Of a stretch of 64,000 nt of DNA, positions 17,666 through 27,096 are shown in pieces. The DNA comes from Eubacteriales bacterium (GTDB taxonomy: Bacteria; Bacillota; Clostridia; Oscillospirales; Butyricicoccaceae): positions 61,448 through 125,447 of the forward strand of contig JAUNSG010000008.1 of the NCBI GenBank assembly GCA_030539335.1, written 5' to 3'. The notes below the pieces were generated by a model. It was given only the letters and a program-made list of their open reading frames with translations. It had not been told where the DNA came from and made no database searches. The first letter of the stretch is position 1; each line of letters begins with the position of its first letter. The translations under genes were made by a program, and so were the position numbers.

Positions 17666-19414
17666 CTATTCGATATTCCATCCTTCCACCTTCTCCCGAA
17701 TCCGGACAAATTCACGGTAAAGCCCTTCCTGCTGCAGCAGCTCCTCATGCGATCCTTTTTGCACAATACTCCCTTCGTCGATCACCAAAATCTGATCCGC
17801 GTTCTCAATCGTCGCCAGACGATGGGCAATCGTGAGGATGGTTTTCCCGCGCGTCAGTTCTGAGAGGGCATCCTGAATCAAGTGTTCATTTTCCGGGTCC
17901 ACACTCGCCGTCGCCTCGTCCAAAAGAATGATGGGCGCATCCTTGAGCATGGCACGAGCAATACTGATCCGCTGCCGTTCGCCCCCCGAAAGCGTTCCTC
18001 CGCCTTCTCCGACAACCGTATCGTATCCATTCGGCAGCGCCAAAATAAAATCATGGCACCGTGCTGCTTTCGCCGCCGCATATACCTCCTCATCCGTCGC
18101 GTCCGGCTTGCCAAACCGGATATTATTCCGGATAGTATCGTGGAACAAATACACATTCTGAAAGACCATGGAGATATTACGCAACAGGCTGTCACAGGTG
18201 AATTCACGCACATCGTGACCGCCCACGACAATACTTCCCTTTTGGACATCATAAAAGCGGGCAATCAAGTTGCAAATCGTCGTCTTACCAGAACCGGATG
18301 GTCCTACAATGGCGGTGGAGGTCTTCTCCGGAAGAATGAAGCTGACATCCTTTAGTACCGTTCGCTCATCATAACCGAAATCCACATGGCGAAAAGCAAT
18401 ATCGAACCGTTCCAGCGCGATCTCTTTTCCATCCTTGTCAATGTAATTCCCCTCGCGGAGGGCATCCAACTGATCCATCGCCGTGTCAATCACACCCAAT
18501 ACATGCGCGCTGTCGCTGATCGATTCCAATCCGCCGAAAATGTTGAAGGAAAAGAACACAAACAGCAGCATCAGTGGAAAGGACATCGCTCCGGACAGAC
18601 CCAGGAAACACGCTGCCCCAGCCATCGCAACCGAGGCAATTTTCAGCGCCAGCAAATGCAGGCAATTCGAAGGGATAAATCCCCACTCGATTTTCAGGCA
18701 GATATCGCGGCAGTCACGGCAGGACTGCTCCATCGCGGCCATGGAGGCACCGCCCTGTCCAAAGGATTTCACGACGGGAAGCCCACGGGCGTATTCCAGT
18801 GTGGCAGCGGTCAGATCGCGTCCAGCTTTTGCCGATACCGGCGCGTTTTGGGTGCTGTATCTGGAAACGAGCAGCAGGAAGAAAAAGGACAGGAACGCTC
18901 CCGCGAGGGCGATGAGTGCCACCAAGGGGTCAAAATACAGCAGGCACAGGAAAATACAGAGGAAATTCAAATATCCCCCGACAAAGCTGTCGATCATCCG
19001 CATTCCCATGTTTTCCAGAGAATGCAGCCCGGTCGTGATGGAGTTCAGAATATTGCCGGTGTCAATCTGCTGGAAGTACCCGAGGGACACCCGCTTCAAT
19101 GCCTCGCCGATCGCGAGTCTGTCCCGTGCCACCAGTTCATAGCTGATGGTTTCCTGAAGCCTTGCACGCAGATAGTCGAACAGGAACCGCAGCAATACAA
19201 AGGCCAGAATGAACACGGCGCTCATCCAGATCCACTTCCGGTCAAATTCCGTGCCGTTTTTTGCGCTTTCAATCAGCAAACCTACGGTATATGCTGCCGC
19301 CATCACCGGCATCGCCATAAACCATGTGGAAAAGAACGAAAAGACAAACCCAATATACAGTCTTCCCTTGAATTCTCCACACCAATCGATAATCCGTTTT
19401 ACTGTTTTAAACAT
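17666..19414 (-). CDS. ABC half-transporter, permease-ATPase fusion (pair 1, second subunit)
   Basis: 582 residues: six membrane segments (about 15-300) then one nucleotide-binding domain with Walker A GPSGSGKTT, signature LSGGERQR and Walker B IILLDEATASVDPENE. It forms a heterodimer with the preceding gene, which its start overlaps by 8 bases. The start is ATG 19414 (MFKTVKRI); the upstream open frame is only overlap with the partner. The DPENE D-loop and the exporter-type fold are those of the IrtAB/YbtPQ group, which import ferric siderophores; import is inference from family, not proven. Confidence 0.9.
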   Translation of the reverse strand: MFKTVKRIIDWCGEFKGRLYIGFVFSFFSTWFMAMPVMAAAYTVGLLIESAKNGTEFDRKWIWMSAVFILAFVLLRFLFDYLRARLQETISYELVARDRLAIGEALKRVSLGYFQQIDTGNILNSITTGLHSLENMGMRMIDSFVGGYLNFLCIFLCLLYFDPLVALIALAGAFLSFFFLLLVSRYSTQNAPVSAKAGRDLTAATLEYARGLPVVKSFGQGGASMAAMEQSCRDCRDICLKIEWGFIPSNCLHLLALKIASVAMAGAACFLGLSGAMSFPLMLLFVFFSFNIFGGLESISDSAHVLGVIDTAMDQLDALREGNYIDKDGKEIALERFDIAFRHVDFGYDERTVLKDVSFILPEKTSTAIVGPSGSGKTTICNLIARFYDVQKGSIVVGGHDVREFTCDSLLRNISMVFQNVYLFHDTIRNNIRFGKPDATDEEVYAAAKAARCHDFILALPNGYDTVVGEGGGTLSGGERQRISIARAMLKDAPIILLDEATASVDPENEHLIQDALSELTRGKTILTIAHRLATIENADQILVIDEGSIVQKGSHEELLQQEGLYREFVRIREKVEGWNIE

Positions 19415-21197
19415 CTGCTGTCGCCTTCCTTCCTGCTGTTGATACCGCCCACGCCTTCGCTCCGATATGGGCGTTCCACATCTGTCGGTACAGAGGGCAA
19501 TCTGCCAGCAGCTGCTGCTGGCTTCCCTGCGCAACAATCCTGCCGCTTTCCAGTACGACAATGGTATCGGCATTTTTGATCGTGGAAAGTCTGTGTGCAA
19601 TGACCAACAGCGTTTTCCCCTTGGTCAGCGCTGCTATGCTCTTTTGAATTTTTTCCTCGTTCTCGGGATCGGTGAAGGCCGTCGCCTCATCGAGTATCAC
19701 CACCGGTGCATTCTTGAGGATCATGCGCGCAATGGCGATCCGCTGTTTTTCTCCGCCCGAAAGGCGTTTTCCGGCTTCTCCCGCCGGCGTATCATATCCC
19801 AACGGCAGCTTTGCGATGAATTCATCGCACTGTGCGGCCTTCGCCGCTGCAAAAACCGCTTCGTCGCTCGCCTGCGGATCGCCGAGCCGGATATTTTCCT
19901 TCAAAGAGCATCGGAACAGGAAATTTTCCTGTGTGACAAAGCTGACAATGTCCGAAAGCTGCGCCAGCGGCATATCCTTTAGATTCACTCCGCCGATCCG
20001 GATGGCACCGCCGGTCACATCCCAAAACCGCGAGATCAGCTTTGCCACAGTCGATTTTCCTCCGCCGGAAGGCCCCACGAGCGCGGTATAGCTTCCCTGC
20101 GGCAATTTAAGGTCAATTCCATGCAGCACTTCCTCCTCCGGCTTTCCGGTATAGGAAAAGCGGACCTGCTCCAGCTCCACATCGTACCCCTGCATTGCCG
20201 CCGGCTCGGACGGTTCGGACAGCTCCGGCATGGTCAGATAATGCTGTAATTCCTCTATTGTAAGCTGAACCCCTTTGATGCTGTTTCCAAACACCTCCAG
20301 TTTCGCAAAAGAAGTGATCATCGACATGGACAGCATCACACACAGCGCCGCCTGCGAAGCGGTGATCTCCCCCCGGAAGGCCAGAAGCAGACTGACCGGC
20401 AGGGTTCCCAAGAGGGTGGATGGGAAGAAGGCAAAGGCCAGCTTCATCGTCACCCAGGTGGAGGACATCCATTTGACCACAAAGGTCTTATAATTTTCAA
20501 TCGCACTGGCATATTTTTCATACGACTGCCCGGCACGTCCAAACGCTTTGATCACCTCAATCCCTTCGATGTATTCCACGATGACGCTGTTCATGTACGC
20601 ATTGGAATTGTTGTACTTGTCAAAGTTTTTCCCACTGATTTGAAACGTCAGCATCATGCAAATCATCGAAAATGGGACTGTGACAAGGGAGGCCAGCGCA
20701 ACATGCCAATCGATGGCAAGCAGCGCGAGAAAGCTGACCACCGGCAGCATGATATGTCCGGTCCCTTCCGGGATCATATGGGCCAGAGGCGGTTCGATGT
20801 CCTCGATCTTGTCCACCATCATATTTTTGATTTCACCGATGGAATGCGCAGTCACTTCTCCCAACGGTGCATGGAGAAACCGGTCTGCCACCTGGATGCG
20901 CAGCTTCTCCAAAATGTGATAGGCCACGTAGTGGGACAGCCCTGTGGAAAGTCCAAAAAACACCACCTTAATCAGGTACGCGGCAAATGCAAGCCCACAC
21001 CAGAAAAGAATTGTGCTGGTGTCTGTATCCCCCAGAATAAAGTGGTCAATCACCTGATACAGGCAATAATATGGTACAATTCCGGAAACAACGCTGATCA
21101 CGGACAAAATCACGGAGCCGGCCAGTTTCCCCTTACTGCCCGCGGCATAATCCAACAGGCAGGAAAACCAGCCCTGTCCCTTTTGCTTTTGATTCAT
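19407..21197 (-). CDS. ABC half-transporter, permease-ATPase fusion (pair 1, first subunit)
   Basis: 596 residues with an N-terminal six-helix domain and a nucleotide-binding domain carrying GPSGGGKST, LSGGEKQR and VVILDEATAFTDPENE. The DEATAF(T)DPENE wording is characteristic of the siderophore-type (IrtB/YbtP-like) half transporters. An AraC regulator lies immediately upstream in the same direction, separated by a terminator, the arrangement seen in siderophore-uptake loci with YbtA-type regulators. Confidence 0.9.
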   Translation of the reverse strand: MNQKQKGQGWFSCLLDYAAGSKGKLAGSVILSVISVVSGIVPYYCLYQVIDHFILGDTDTSTILFWCGLAFAAYLIKVVFFGLSTGLSHYVAYHILEKLRIQVADRFLHAPLGEVTAHSIGEIKNMMVDKIEDIEPPLAHMIPEGTGHIMLPVVSFLALLAIDWHVALASLVTVPFSMICMMLTFQISGKNFDKYNNSNAYMNSVIVEYIEGIEVIKAFGRAGQSYEKYASAIENYKTFVVKWMSSTWVTMKLAFAFFPSTLLGTLPVSLLLAFRGEITASQAALCVMLSMSMITSFAKLEVFGNSIKGVQLTIEELQHYLTMPELSEPSEPAAMQGYDVELEQVRFSYTGKPEEEVLHGIDLKLPQGSYTALVGPSGGGKSTVAKLISRFWDVTGGAIRIGGVNLKDMPLAQLSDIVSFVTQENFLFRCSLKENIRLGDPQASDEAVFAAAKAAQCDEFIAKLPLGYDTPAGEAGKRLSGGEKQRIAIARMILKNAPVVILDEATAFTDPENEEKIQKSIAALTKGKTLLVIAHRLSTIKNADTIVVLESGRIVAQGSQQQLLADCPLYRQMWNAHIGAKAWAVSTAGRKATADV

Positions 21198-21221
21198 AGG
21201 AATGAATCACTCCCTTCCAAA

Positions 21222-21253
21222 GAAAAATGGATGGTGTTGCTCACACCATCCAT
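21222..21253 (-). terminator. Intrinsic terminator after AraC regulator 1
   Basis: ATGGATGGTGT pairs with ACACCATCCAT (21227-21237, 21243-21253) and is followed on the minus strand by TTTTTC. It separates the AraC gene from the pair-1 transporters, and could also limit read-through into them. Confidence 0.8.
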
Positions 21254-21322
21254 ATCGTAAAAGATTCCATTGTTTTTATCCGCTCTGCCGCGTCTGTTTT
21301 GTCCCGATTGGACGAAGATTTT

Positions 21323-22282
21323 TTATCCACGCGGACGGCTCCGGTACTCCATCGGCGACATCCCCATCAGTTTGCGGAATGCCATTGCAAATTTACTCGG
21401 ACTGTCATACCCCACGCGTCCGGCAATCTCCGCCACACTCATGTCACGTTTGGTTTTCAGCAAAACCGCCGCCTGATTCATGCGGTACTGAAACAAATAA
21501 TTCCCAATCGTCGATCCAAATACCGATTTAAAGCATCGCTTCATCGGCGTCAGCGGAATGTCAAAACGGGCGGAAAGCTCCTCCTGTGTATAGCTCTCGT
21601 CCATATGCTGCACAAGAAATTGCTGAATGGCTTTGATCTTCTCTACCTGCGTTTTATAGAAATATGGTTTCTCTGCGGGATTCTCGGGCAGCTCCAGTGC
21701 TTCCAGATACAACAGCAGCTCAAAAATTTTGATTTTAAAATATGGCCGCTTGATCTTTTCCGGCACCGCATACAGCTCCCCGAAAATATGCTCGATGGAG
21801 CGCGCACCGGGAATGACCATCGGATAGATATCGCTGCAAAACTTTTTCTGCAATTTTCTCAGGTCAACTGGAAAGTCCTTGATCTCCGCAGGAAGAGAAC
21901 TGCAGGCAATCGCCATATCCATGGATACCGTTGCACCGTGATAATGCGAAAGCGGCATCTCGAAAAGCCCGGTATGCGTCAGCCGCCGGTCGAGCTTCAA
22001 GTCCCCTGCCTCAACATAGGAATACGAGTTGTTTGCCGCCGGGTATTCCAGCCGTCCCTCCCGGCAGTGGTCGATGCAAAACACATCCTGTTTCGTTTGG
22101 AATGTGCTGTTATAATAGCTCATATGAAAATCATTGTAGGAAAGTGCGACACCGGGAAACACCTCATACATCGCAATCGTCCCTTCCCCGGATTCGTTGC
22201 GCATCTGGTAGACGCTGCATCCATCGCCCTTCACCCACCAACCCGAATCGTCACGGTACATGCTGTTCAGATTATTCTCCAT
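21323..22282 (-). CDS. AraC family regulator 1
   Basis: 319 residues: an N-terminal ligand-binding region (about 1-205) and a C-terminal double helix-turn-helix (about 215-315) with YTQEELSARFDIPLTPMKRCFKSVFG and SVAEIAGRVGYDSPSKFAMAFRKLMGMSPMEYR. Start behind AAGGAGG. It sits between two ABC half-transporter pairs on the same strand, 106 bases after pair 2 and 125 before pair 1, so it probably senses the imported compound and activates one or both. Confidence 0.9.
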   Translation of the reverse strand: MENNLNSMYRDDSGWWVKGDGCSVYQMRNESGEGTIAMYEVFPGVALSYNDFHMSYYNSTFQTKQDVFCIDHCREGRLEYPAANNSYSYVEAGDLKLDRRLTHTGLFEMPLSHYHGATVSMDMAIACSSLPAEIKDFPVDLRKLQKKFCSDIYPMVIPGARSIEHIFGELYAVPEKIKRPYFKIKIFELLLYLEALELPENPAEKPYFYKTQVEKIKAIQQFLVQHMDESYTQEELSARFDIPLTPMKRCFKSVFGSTIGNYLFQYRMNQAAVLLKTKRDMSVAEIAGRVGYDSPSKFAMAFRKLMGMSPMEYRSRPRG

Positions 22283-22388
22283 CCGGCATCCTCCTTTCCC
22301 TACTTTTCTTCAGAATACCAGTTCCACCGCGGGCTGTCTGTCCCAATCCGTCTATTTCATCCCAAACAGACCAATTCTTGCTCTCGCT

Positions 22389-24125
22389 TTACGCGTTCAG
22401 CTTCCAGCCGATCGCTTCCTTTCGTCCCAGAACGAAATCCGCATACATCCCCGGCTGTCCGATCAGGTCATCGTGTCTGCCCTGCTGTATGATCTGTCCG
22501 TCATCCACTACAAGAATCTGATCGGCATGGCGTACGGTTTTCAGCCTGTGGGCAATCATGACAATCGTCTTGTCCCTCGTCAGCGCCTCAATCGCTTTTT
22601 GGAGCCGGTCCTCGTTCTCCGGATCGACATTCGCCGTAGCCTCATCAAAAATGACAATCGGCGCGTCCTTGAGCATCGCCCGCGCAATGCTGATCCGCTG
22701 TTTCTCTCCACCCGACAGGGATGCACCGCCCTCCCCAATGACGGTATGATATCCATCGGGCAGCGCCGCAATAAAATCATCACAGCAGGCTTTTCTGGCG
22801 GCCTCCACAACCTCCTCATGGGTGGCATCCGGTCTTCCAAACTTGATGTTGTTTTCAACAGTATCTGCAAAGAGATAGACGTTCTGGAACACCATACTGA
22901 TCTGATCCATCAGGGATTCCAGCGTGTACTCCCGGACATCCCTGCCGCCGATTTTCACACTGCCGCTGTCCACATCCCAAAAACGCGCAATCAGGTTGCA
23001 AAGGGTTGTCTTGCCCGACCCGGACGGCCCAATGACTGCCGTCGTCGTCTTATCCGGAATCCGGAAAGAAATCCCATGCAGAATTTCTTTCTTCCCATAG
23101 GAGAATTTGACCTGTTCAAATGCAATGTCATGCTTTTGGGGTGAAAGCACCGTTCCGCCCTCATCCATCTGTGGAATGTCATCGGTCTGGTTCGCACGAT
23201 TGATCGCACTGTCCACCATGCGCAGGATGGCCATGCTGCTTCCCGCCGACTCAATCTGTGCGAACACCAGGAAAGATACAACCATTGCCATCAGGGCATT
23301 GGCCAGCGTCATTGTACCATGCAGATAAAGCCAGACGGCGGACAGAATCATCAGCACGCTGAACAAATGGAGGGTCAATCCCTGCGCAATCGTATACGGG
23401 GTAAAGAGCTGTTCCATCGCCAGATTGCACCTGCGGTTCTCTTCCAACGCTTCCCGCACCTTTTTATCCCCTTTTCCGGTGAGATGGAACGATTTTATCA
23501 CGCTCATCCCCTGTACCTGTTCCAATACTGCACTGACCATTTTCGCCGCGGAATCCTGCCGTTTTGGCGCCAGAACCTCGGTTTTTTTCTCCATGGCGGA
23601 GGTAATCCAAAGGTACAGCGCAGTACCTGCCACAACAAGGATTCCAATGCGCCAATCAAACAGCAGTACCATCACCATAAACACAATCGCATTGATAAAG
23701 CCGCCGAGCATCCCCACCAGCACCATCGGCGCCGTGTTTTCCACCTCGTCCAATACCGTCGTTGTGACACCGGTAATTTCCCCCAGGCTGTTTTCATTGA
23801 AATATCCCATGGGGACGCTTTTCAGCTTTTCCCCAATCGCAATGCGCTTGTTTGCCACCATAAAATATCCCGCGTGTGTCTGCTGCAGCTGTCCAAAGTA
23901 ATTGCAGACAGCCCGCCCGATCATGCTGACAACCAAAAGCACAAGCGCAGTCCATGCGGCATGATTCGTGCGATCCCCACCGACCAGGGCCTGAATCACA
24001 TAGTAAATCGCCGCGATCTGAAACATATGAAAGATCGCATAGAGAAAACCGACCGCCACAGATTTGTTGATGTTACTCTGTTCTTTCCCGGCAAACTGCC
24101 ATATTATTTTCAATGCATTCAGCAT
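22389..24125 (-). CDS. ABC half-transporter, permease-ATPase fusion (pair 2, second subunit)
   Basis: 578 residues, six membrane segments plus an ATPase domain with GPSGSGKTT, LSGGEKQR and IVIFDEATANVDPENE. Its ATG overlaps the end of the preceding subunit gene. It corresponds to the second subunit of pair 1 (same Walker A wording GSGKTT), indicating that the two pairs arose by duplication of a two-gene unit. Confidence 0.9.
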   Translation of the reverse strand: MLNALKIIWQFAGKEQSNINKSVAVGFLYAIFHMFQIAAIYYVIQALVGGDRTNHAAWTALVLLVVSMIGRAVCNYFGQLQQTHAGYFMVANKRIAIGEKLKSVPMGYFNENSLGEITGVTTTVLDEVENTAPMVLVGMLGGFINAIVFMVMVLLFDWRIGILVVAGTALYLWITSAMEKKTEVLAPKRQDSAAKMVSAVLEQVQGMSVIKSFHLTGKGDKKVREALEENRRCNLAMEQLFTPYTIAQGLTLHLFSVLMILSAVWLYLHGTMTLANALMAMVVSFLVFAQIESAGSSMAILRMVDSAINRANQTDDIPQMDEGGTVLSPQKHDIAFEQVKFSYGKKEILHGISFRIPDKTTTAVIGPSGSGKTTLCNLIARFWDVDSGSVKIGGRDVREYTLESLMDQISMVFQNVYLFADTVENNIKFGRPDATHEEVVEAARKACCDDFIAALPDGYHTVIGEGGASLSGGEKQRISIARAMLKDAPIVIFDEATANVDPENEDRLQKAIEALTRDKTIVMIAHRLKTVRHADQILVVDDGQIIQQGRHDDLIGQPGMYADFVLGRKEAIGWKLNA

Positions 24126-25864
24126 CCGGTATCACCATCCTTTGCTCCGATATGTGCCTGCCACATGGAATGATACAATGGGCTTTCCTTTAATAGCTGC
24201 TTGTGTGTTCCGCAGGAATCCACCCGTCCATCCTTTATCACGACAATGTGATCGGCATCCGTAATGGTAGACAGGCGGTGTGCTATCGTCACAACGGTCT
24301 TGCCCTGTATCAGCTTTGCCACTGCCTTTTGAATCACAGCTTCGTTTTCGGGATCGATGTACGCCGTGGCCTCGTCAAAAATCACGATCGGGGCATCCTT
24401 CAGCATGGCACGGGCAATGGCAATCCGCTGGCGCTCTCCACCGGAAAGGTGTGTGCCGCCGCGGCCGACCACCGTATCATAGCCGTGCTCCAACCGCCGG
24501 ATAAATCCGTCACAGCCCGCTGCCCTCGCCACAGACTCTACCTCGGCGTCAGTAGCCGTCAGCCGCCCCATACGGATATTGTCCCGGATGGATTCATCGA
24601 AGAGATAATTATCCTGTGTGACAAACGCTACCTGGGCATATAGCTGTCCCAACGGTATGTTCTTCAGATCCTGTCCTCCCATGGTGATCCGCCCGCATGT
24701 TACATCCCAAAAGCCCGCAATCAGCTTGGCAATTGTGGATTTTCCTCCGCCGCTGGGACCCACAAAGGCCGTCAGGCTCCCCTCTGGAATGTTCAGGCTG
24801 ATATCGTGCAGAATTTCCTTATCCTCATGGTAGCCAAAGGACACATGCTCCAAAACAATATCCCGGTTGTCCAGCGTCACCGCCTGTTCCCCATGTTCCT
24901 GCTCTTCGCCGTTCAGAATCTCATCCACCGAGCCGACAATCGTGCCGACGCGGGCAAGGCTGTCAACAAAGTTCATCGCTGCCAGCAAAGGCCCTGCAAT
25001 GCCCAGAGACAGGATAATGGTGGTGAGAAACACCTCCAGACGAAGGCTCCCCGCGTTATAGAATAGCCATCCTACCGGCAGAATTGTGATCAGTGTTGTC
25101 GGCAAAACCGTTTTGGAGAGCGAGATGGGAAACTGACAGCTCTTCATCCAATGATAAAAATAGGCTGCATTGGCAAGGACACGGTCGGAGAATTTTGCAT
25201 AGGAATCTTTCCCCTGATTGAACGCCTTGATTACTTCGATTCCCCCGACATATTCGACAATTGCCGCGTTCATGGCCTGTGTGGTTTTGACGGAACCTTC
25301 GTATTTTGCTCCATACCCCACCATCGCAGGCATCATCAGCAGCATCCCCACCGGAAGGGAAACCAGAGACAACAGGGCCATCCTCCAGTCCAGTACAAAC
25401 AGATAAATCAGGATACACACCGGCCCAAATAGATTGGCTGTCATTTCCGGCAGGAGATGGGCCAGCGGTGTCTCCATGCTCTCCACCTGATCCACAATAA
25501 TCTGTTTGATCTTTCCGCTGGAGGTATCCACAATCGTCCCGAGCGGCATGTTGGGAAGTTTCTCGAGGACGCGCTCCCGGATCTGCTTCAGAATCGCAAA
25601 CGTTGCCTTATGTGACAGGGACAGCGCCAGTGCATACAGGCAGGATCGCAAAAGATATCCCACCGCGGCAATCCCGCACCACCCCAGATAAAAGGACCAG
25701 CCGCGCCCTCCCTGCAGCAGCGCGATCATGATCTGTGCCGCCGCATAGTACGGCAGCATCCCGCCCAGCACGCCCGCCGCCGCGGAAAAAACCGCGCGGA
25801 TCAATCCGCCATGCTCGTCCCTGCCAAGCTCCCACAAGCGGAGCATCGGACTCTGTTGTTGCAT
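24119..25864 (-). CDS. ABC half-transporter, permease-ATPase fusion (pair 2, first subunit)
   Basis: 581 residues with N-terminal membrane domain and ATPase domain GPSGGGKST, LSGGERQR, IVIFDEATAYIDPENE. Counterpart of the first subunit of pair 1. It begins behind an AGGAGG site only 16 bases from a GTTAG-N6-CTAAT palindrome that overlaps the presumed transcription start. A TetR gene lies immediately upstream in the same direction. Confidence 0.9.
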   Translation of the reverse strand: MQQQSPMLRLWELGRDEHGGLIRAVFSAAAGVLGGMLPYYAAAQIMIALLQGGRGWSFYLGWCGIAAVGYLLRSCLYALALSLSHKATFAILKQIRERVLEKLPNMPLGTIVDTSSGKIKQIIVDQVESMETPLAHLLPEMTANLFGPVCILIYLFVLDWRMALLSLVSLPVGMLLMMPAMVGYGAKYEGSVKTTQAMNAAIVEYVGGIEVIKAFNQGKDSYAKFSDRVLANAAYFYHWMKSCQFPISLSKTVLPTTLITILPVGWLFYNAGSLRLEVFLTTIILSLGIAGPLLAAMNFVDSLARVGTIVGSVDEILNGEEQEHGEQAVTLDNRDIVLEHVSFGYHEDKEILHDISLNIPEGSLTAFVGPSGGGKSTIAKLIAGFWDVTCGRITMGGQDLKNIPLGQLYAQVAFVTQDNYLFDESIRDNIRMGRLTATDAEVESVARAAGCDGFIRRLEHGYDTVVGRGGTHLSGGERQRIAIARAMLKDAPIVIFDEATAYIDPENEAVIQKAVAKLIQGKTVVTIAHRLSTITDADHIVVIKDGRVDSCGTHKQLLKESPLYHSMWQAHIGAKDGDTGC

Positions 25865-25879
25865 ATGAACTCCTCCTTT

Positions 25880-25895
25880 GTTAGCTAATGCTAAT
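25880..25895. promoter_or_regulatory. GTTAG-N6-CTAAT operator upstream of ABC pair 2
   Basis: GTTAG (25880-25884), 6 bases, CTAAT (25891-25895), between a TAAAAT -10-like box and the RBS of the first subunit. Same wording as the sites at 53423 and 61174. Confidence 0.55.
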
Positions 25896-25953
25896 CAAAA
25901 ATTTTATTTCAGGGCTGCTCCCGCTCATCCGGTGCAGCCCGAAAAACCATGAA

Positions 25954-26580
25954 TTATTTTGCCTTTGGATCGAATAACGTTTCAAATCCCGCCGCGTGAT
26001 ACCGTTCGAGCATTTCTACATACTTATCTGCGGTCTCCCGGTCCATCTGGTGCCGGACGACCTCAAACACACCCTCAAAATACGCGGTAGTCACAATATG
26101 AAGCAGCTCCTCCGTCACCGTTCCGGCCTCTACGCCGGGACATCCCACGGTCTCCATATACTTGTACGTATATTCCACCTCGAGGCGGGTCAGCTCATCC
26201 ACAAAATTCTGAAATTTGGTCCCGTATGAGGCATCCAACAGAAGGCGAAATGCGTCAAAATGAGCATACATGTAATCCAGCAGCGTCTTCATTCCCTCAA
26301 AGCTGTATTCATTCATCCGCTGTTTCTGCGTTTCCGCATCAAATCCATGGAAAGTCTCCTGTATCTCGCAAAACATTCCCATGATGCCATCCACTACCGG
26401 CTGCACGATTGCCTCAAACAGTCCTTCCTTATCCTTGAAGCGGACATAAATGGAGTTCGTGCTGGTGTTTGCCTTCGCCGCAATCGTGCGCAGCGAGGCG
26501 TTGCTGTAGCCTTTTTCCAAAAATTCCTCGGTTGCACATGCGAGGAGACGCTCATACACGCCTTCAATCTGCTTTGCCAT
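25954..26580 (-). CDS. TetR family regulator
   Basis: 208 residues: N-terminal helix-turn-helix (ACATEEFLEKGYSNASLRTIAAKANTSTNSIYVRFKDKEGLF, about 12-55) and an all-helical ligand domain. I chose ATG 26580 (MAKQIEG), which follows GAGGGACGGAAT; an ATG 7 codons upstream lies inside the operator region and lacks an RBS. It is transcribed towards ABC pair 2 and probably controls itself and that pair. Confidence 0.9.
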   Translation of the reverse strand: MAKQIEGVYERLLACATEEFLEKGYSNASLRTIAAKANTSTNSIYVRFKDKEGLFEAIVQPVVDGIMGMFCEIQETFHGFDAETQKQRMNEYSFEGMKTLLDYMYAHFDAFRLLLDASYGTKFQNFVDELTRLEVEYTYKYMETVGCPGVEAGTVTEELLHIVTTAYFEGVFEVVRHQMDRETADKYVEMLERYHAAGFETLFDPKAK

Positions 26581-26609
26581 ATTCCGTCCCTCTCTATTCA
26601 TAACACTGT

Positions 26610-26628
26610 TTCATAACTATGTTATGAA
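26610..26628. promoter_or_regulatory. TetR operator
   Basis: TTCATAAC-TAT-GTTATGAA, perfect 8-base arms, placed immediately downstream of the -10 box of the tetR promoter. A further TTCATAAC-like half-site lies next to it towards the gene. Confidence 0.7.
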
Positions 26629-26656
26629 TTTTAGCACGAAAAATCCCTCCCGTCAA
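26628..26656 (-). promoter_or_regulatory. Promoter of the tetR gene
   Basis: TTGACG (26651-26656) and TAAAAT (26628-26633) on the minus strand with a 17-base spacer. Confidence 0.75.
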
Positions 26657-26714
26657 GAGGGTGGGAGGATTTTTCCTATTTTCTCAGAATCAACAGCGCA
26701 TAACCGCAAAAATC

Positions 26715-26743
26715 TTGACATCCTTTCCTTGAGCGGATATAAT
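26715..26743 (+). promoter_or_regulatory. Consensus promoter of the thi operon
   Basis: TTGACA (26715-26720), 17 bases, TATAAT (26738-26743): a perfect sigma-A promoter. Transcription should start near 26750. Confidence 0.85.
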
Positions 26744-26763
26744 AAACGCAGAGTGAATGCACA

Positions 26764-26818
26764 GCGCATCACGAAGGGGCACACCACCGCGGGTGTGATT
26801 CTTCGTGGTGCGCTTTTT
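26764..26818 (+). terminator. Terminator hairpin in the thi leader (attenuator candidate)
   Basis: GCGCATCACGAAG (26764-26776) pairs with CTTCGTGGTGCGC (26801-26813) with one wobble, an inner CACACC/GGTGTG stem stacks within it, and TTTTT follows. It starts only about 15 bases after the predicted transcription start, so transcripts would stop unless the stem is opened or bound. No TPP riboswitch core (CUGAGA and its partner) is present. Confidence 0.7.
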
Positions 26819-26847
26819 CTATTTTGAAACAGGAGGTGAGCTGCCCC

Positions 26848-27042
26848 ATGGTAACGATCAACGGAACAGCGGTCAACGCCGCAGGAAAAACGGTCTCTGC
26901 CTATTTGCAGGATGCCGGATATGAAATCAGCCGTGTGGCTGTCGAGTGCAATCGGGATATTCTGCCCCGCACGCAGTATGATACAACCGTTCTGCGCGAT
27001 GGCGACACGCTGGAAATCGTCAGCTTCGTCGGCGGAGGCTGA
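26848..27042 (+). CDS. thiS: Sulfur carrier protein ThiS
   Basis: 64-residue ubiquitin-like carrier that delivers thiocarboxylate sulfur to ThiG for the thiazole ring of thiamine. It begins [16 protein letters not shown] and ends in SFVGGG; the terminal Gly-Gly is the site of adenylation and sulfur loading. ATG 26848 follows AGGAGGTGAG. First gene of thiS-thiG-thiH-thiE. The adenylating enzyme ThiF is not in the operon. Confidence 0.92.
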   Translation: MVTINGTAVNAAGKTVSAYLQDAGYEISRVAVECNRDILPRTQYDTTVLRDGDTLEIVSFVGGG

Positions 27043-27096
27043 TCGGATCGGTTCTTTTGTCACAGGCATTTCGGAAAAAGAAAGGATTTTTTAATT

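Noticed and set aside
26715..26847. TPP riboswitch before thiS
   Set aside because: Core bases (CUGAGA and its partners) are absent and the leader is too short; only a terminator hairpin is seen.
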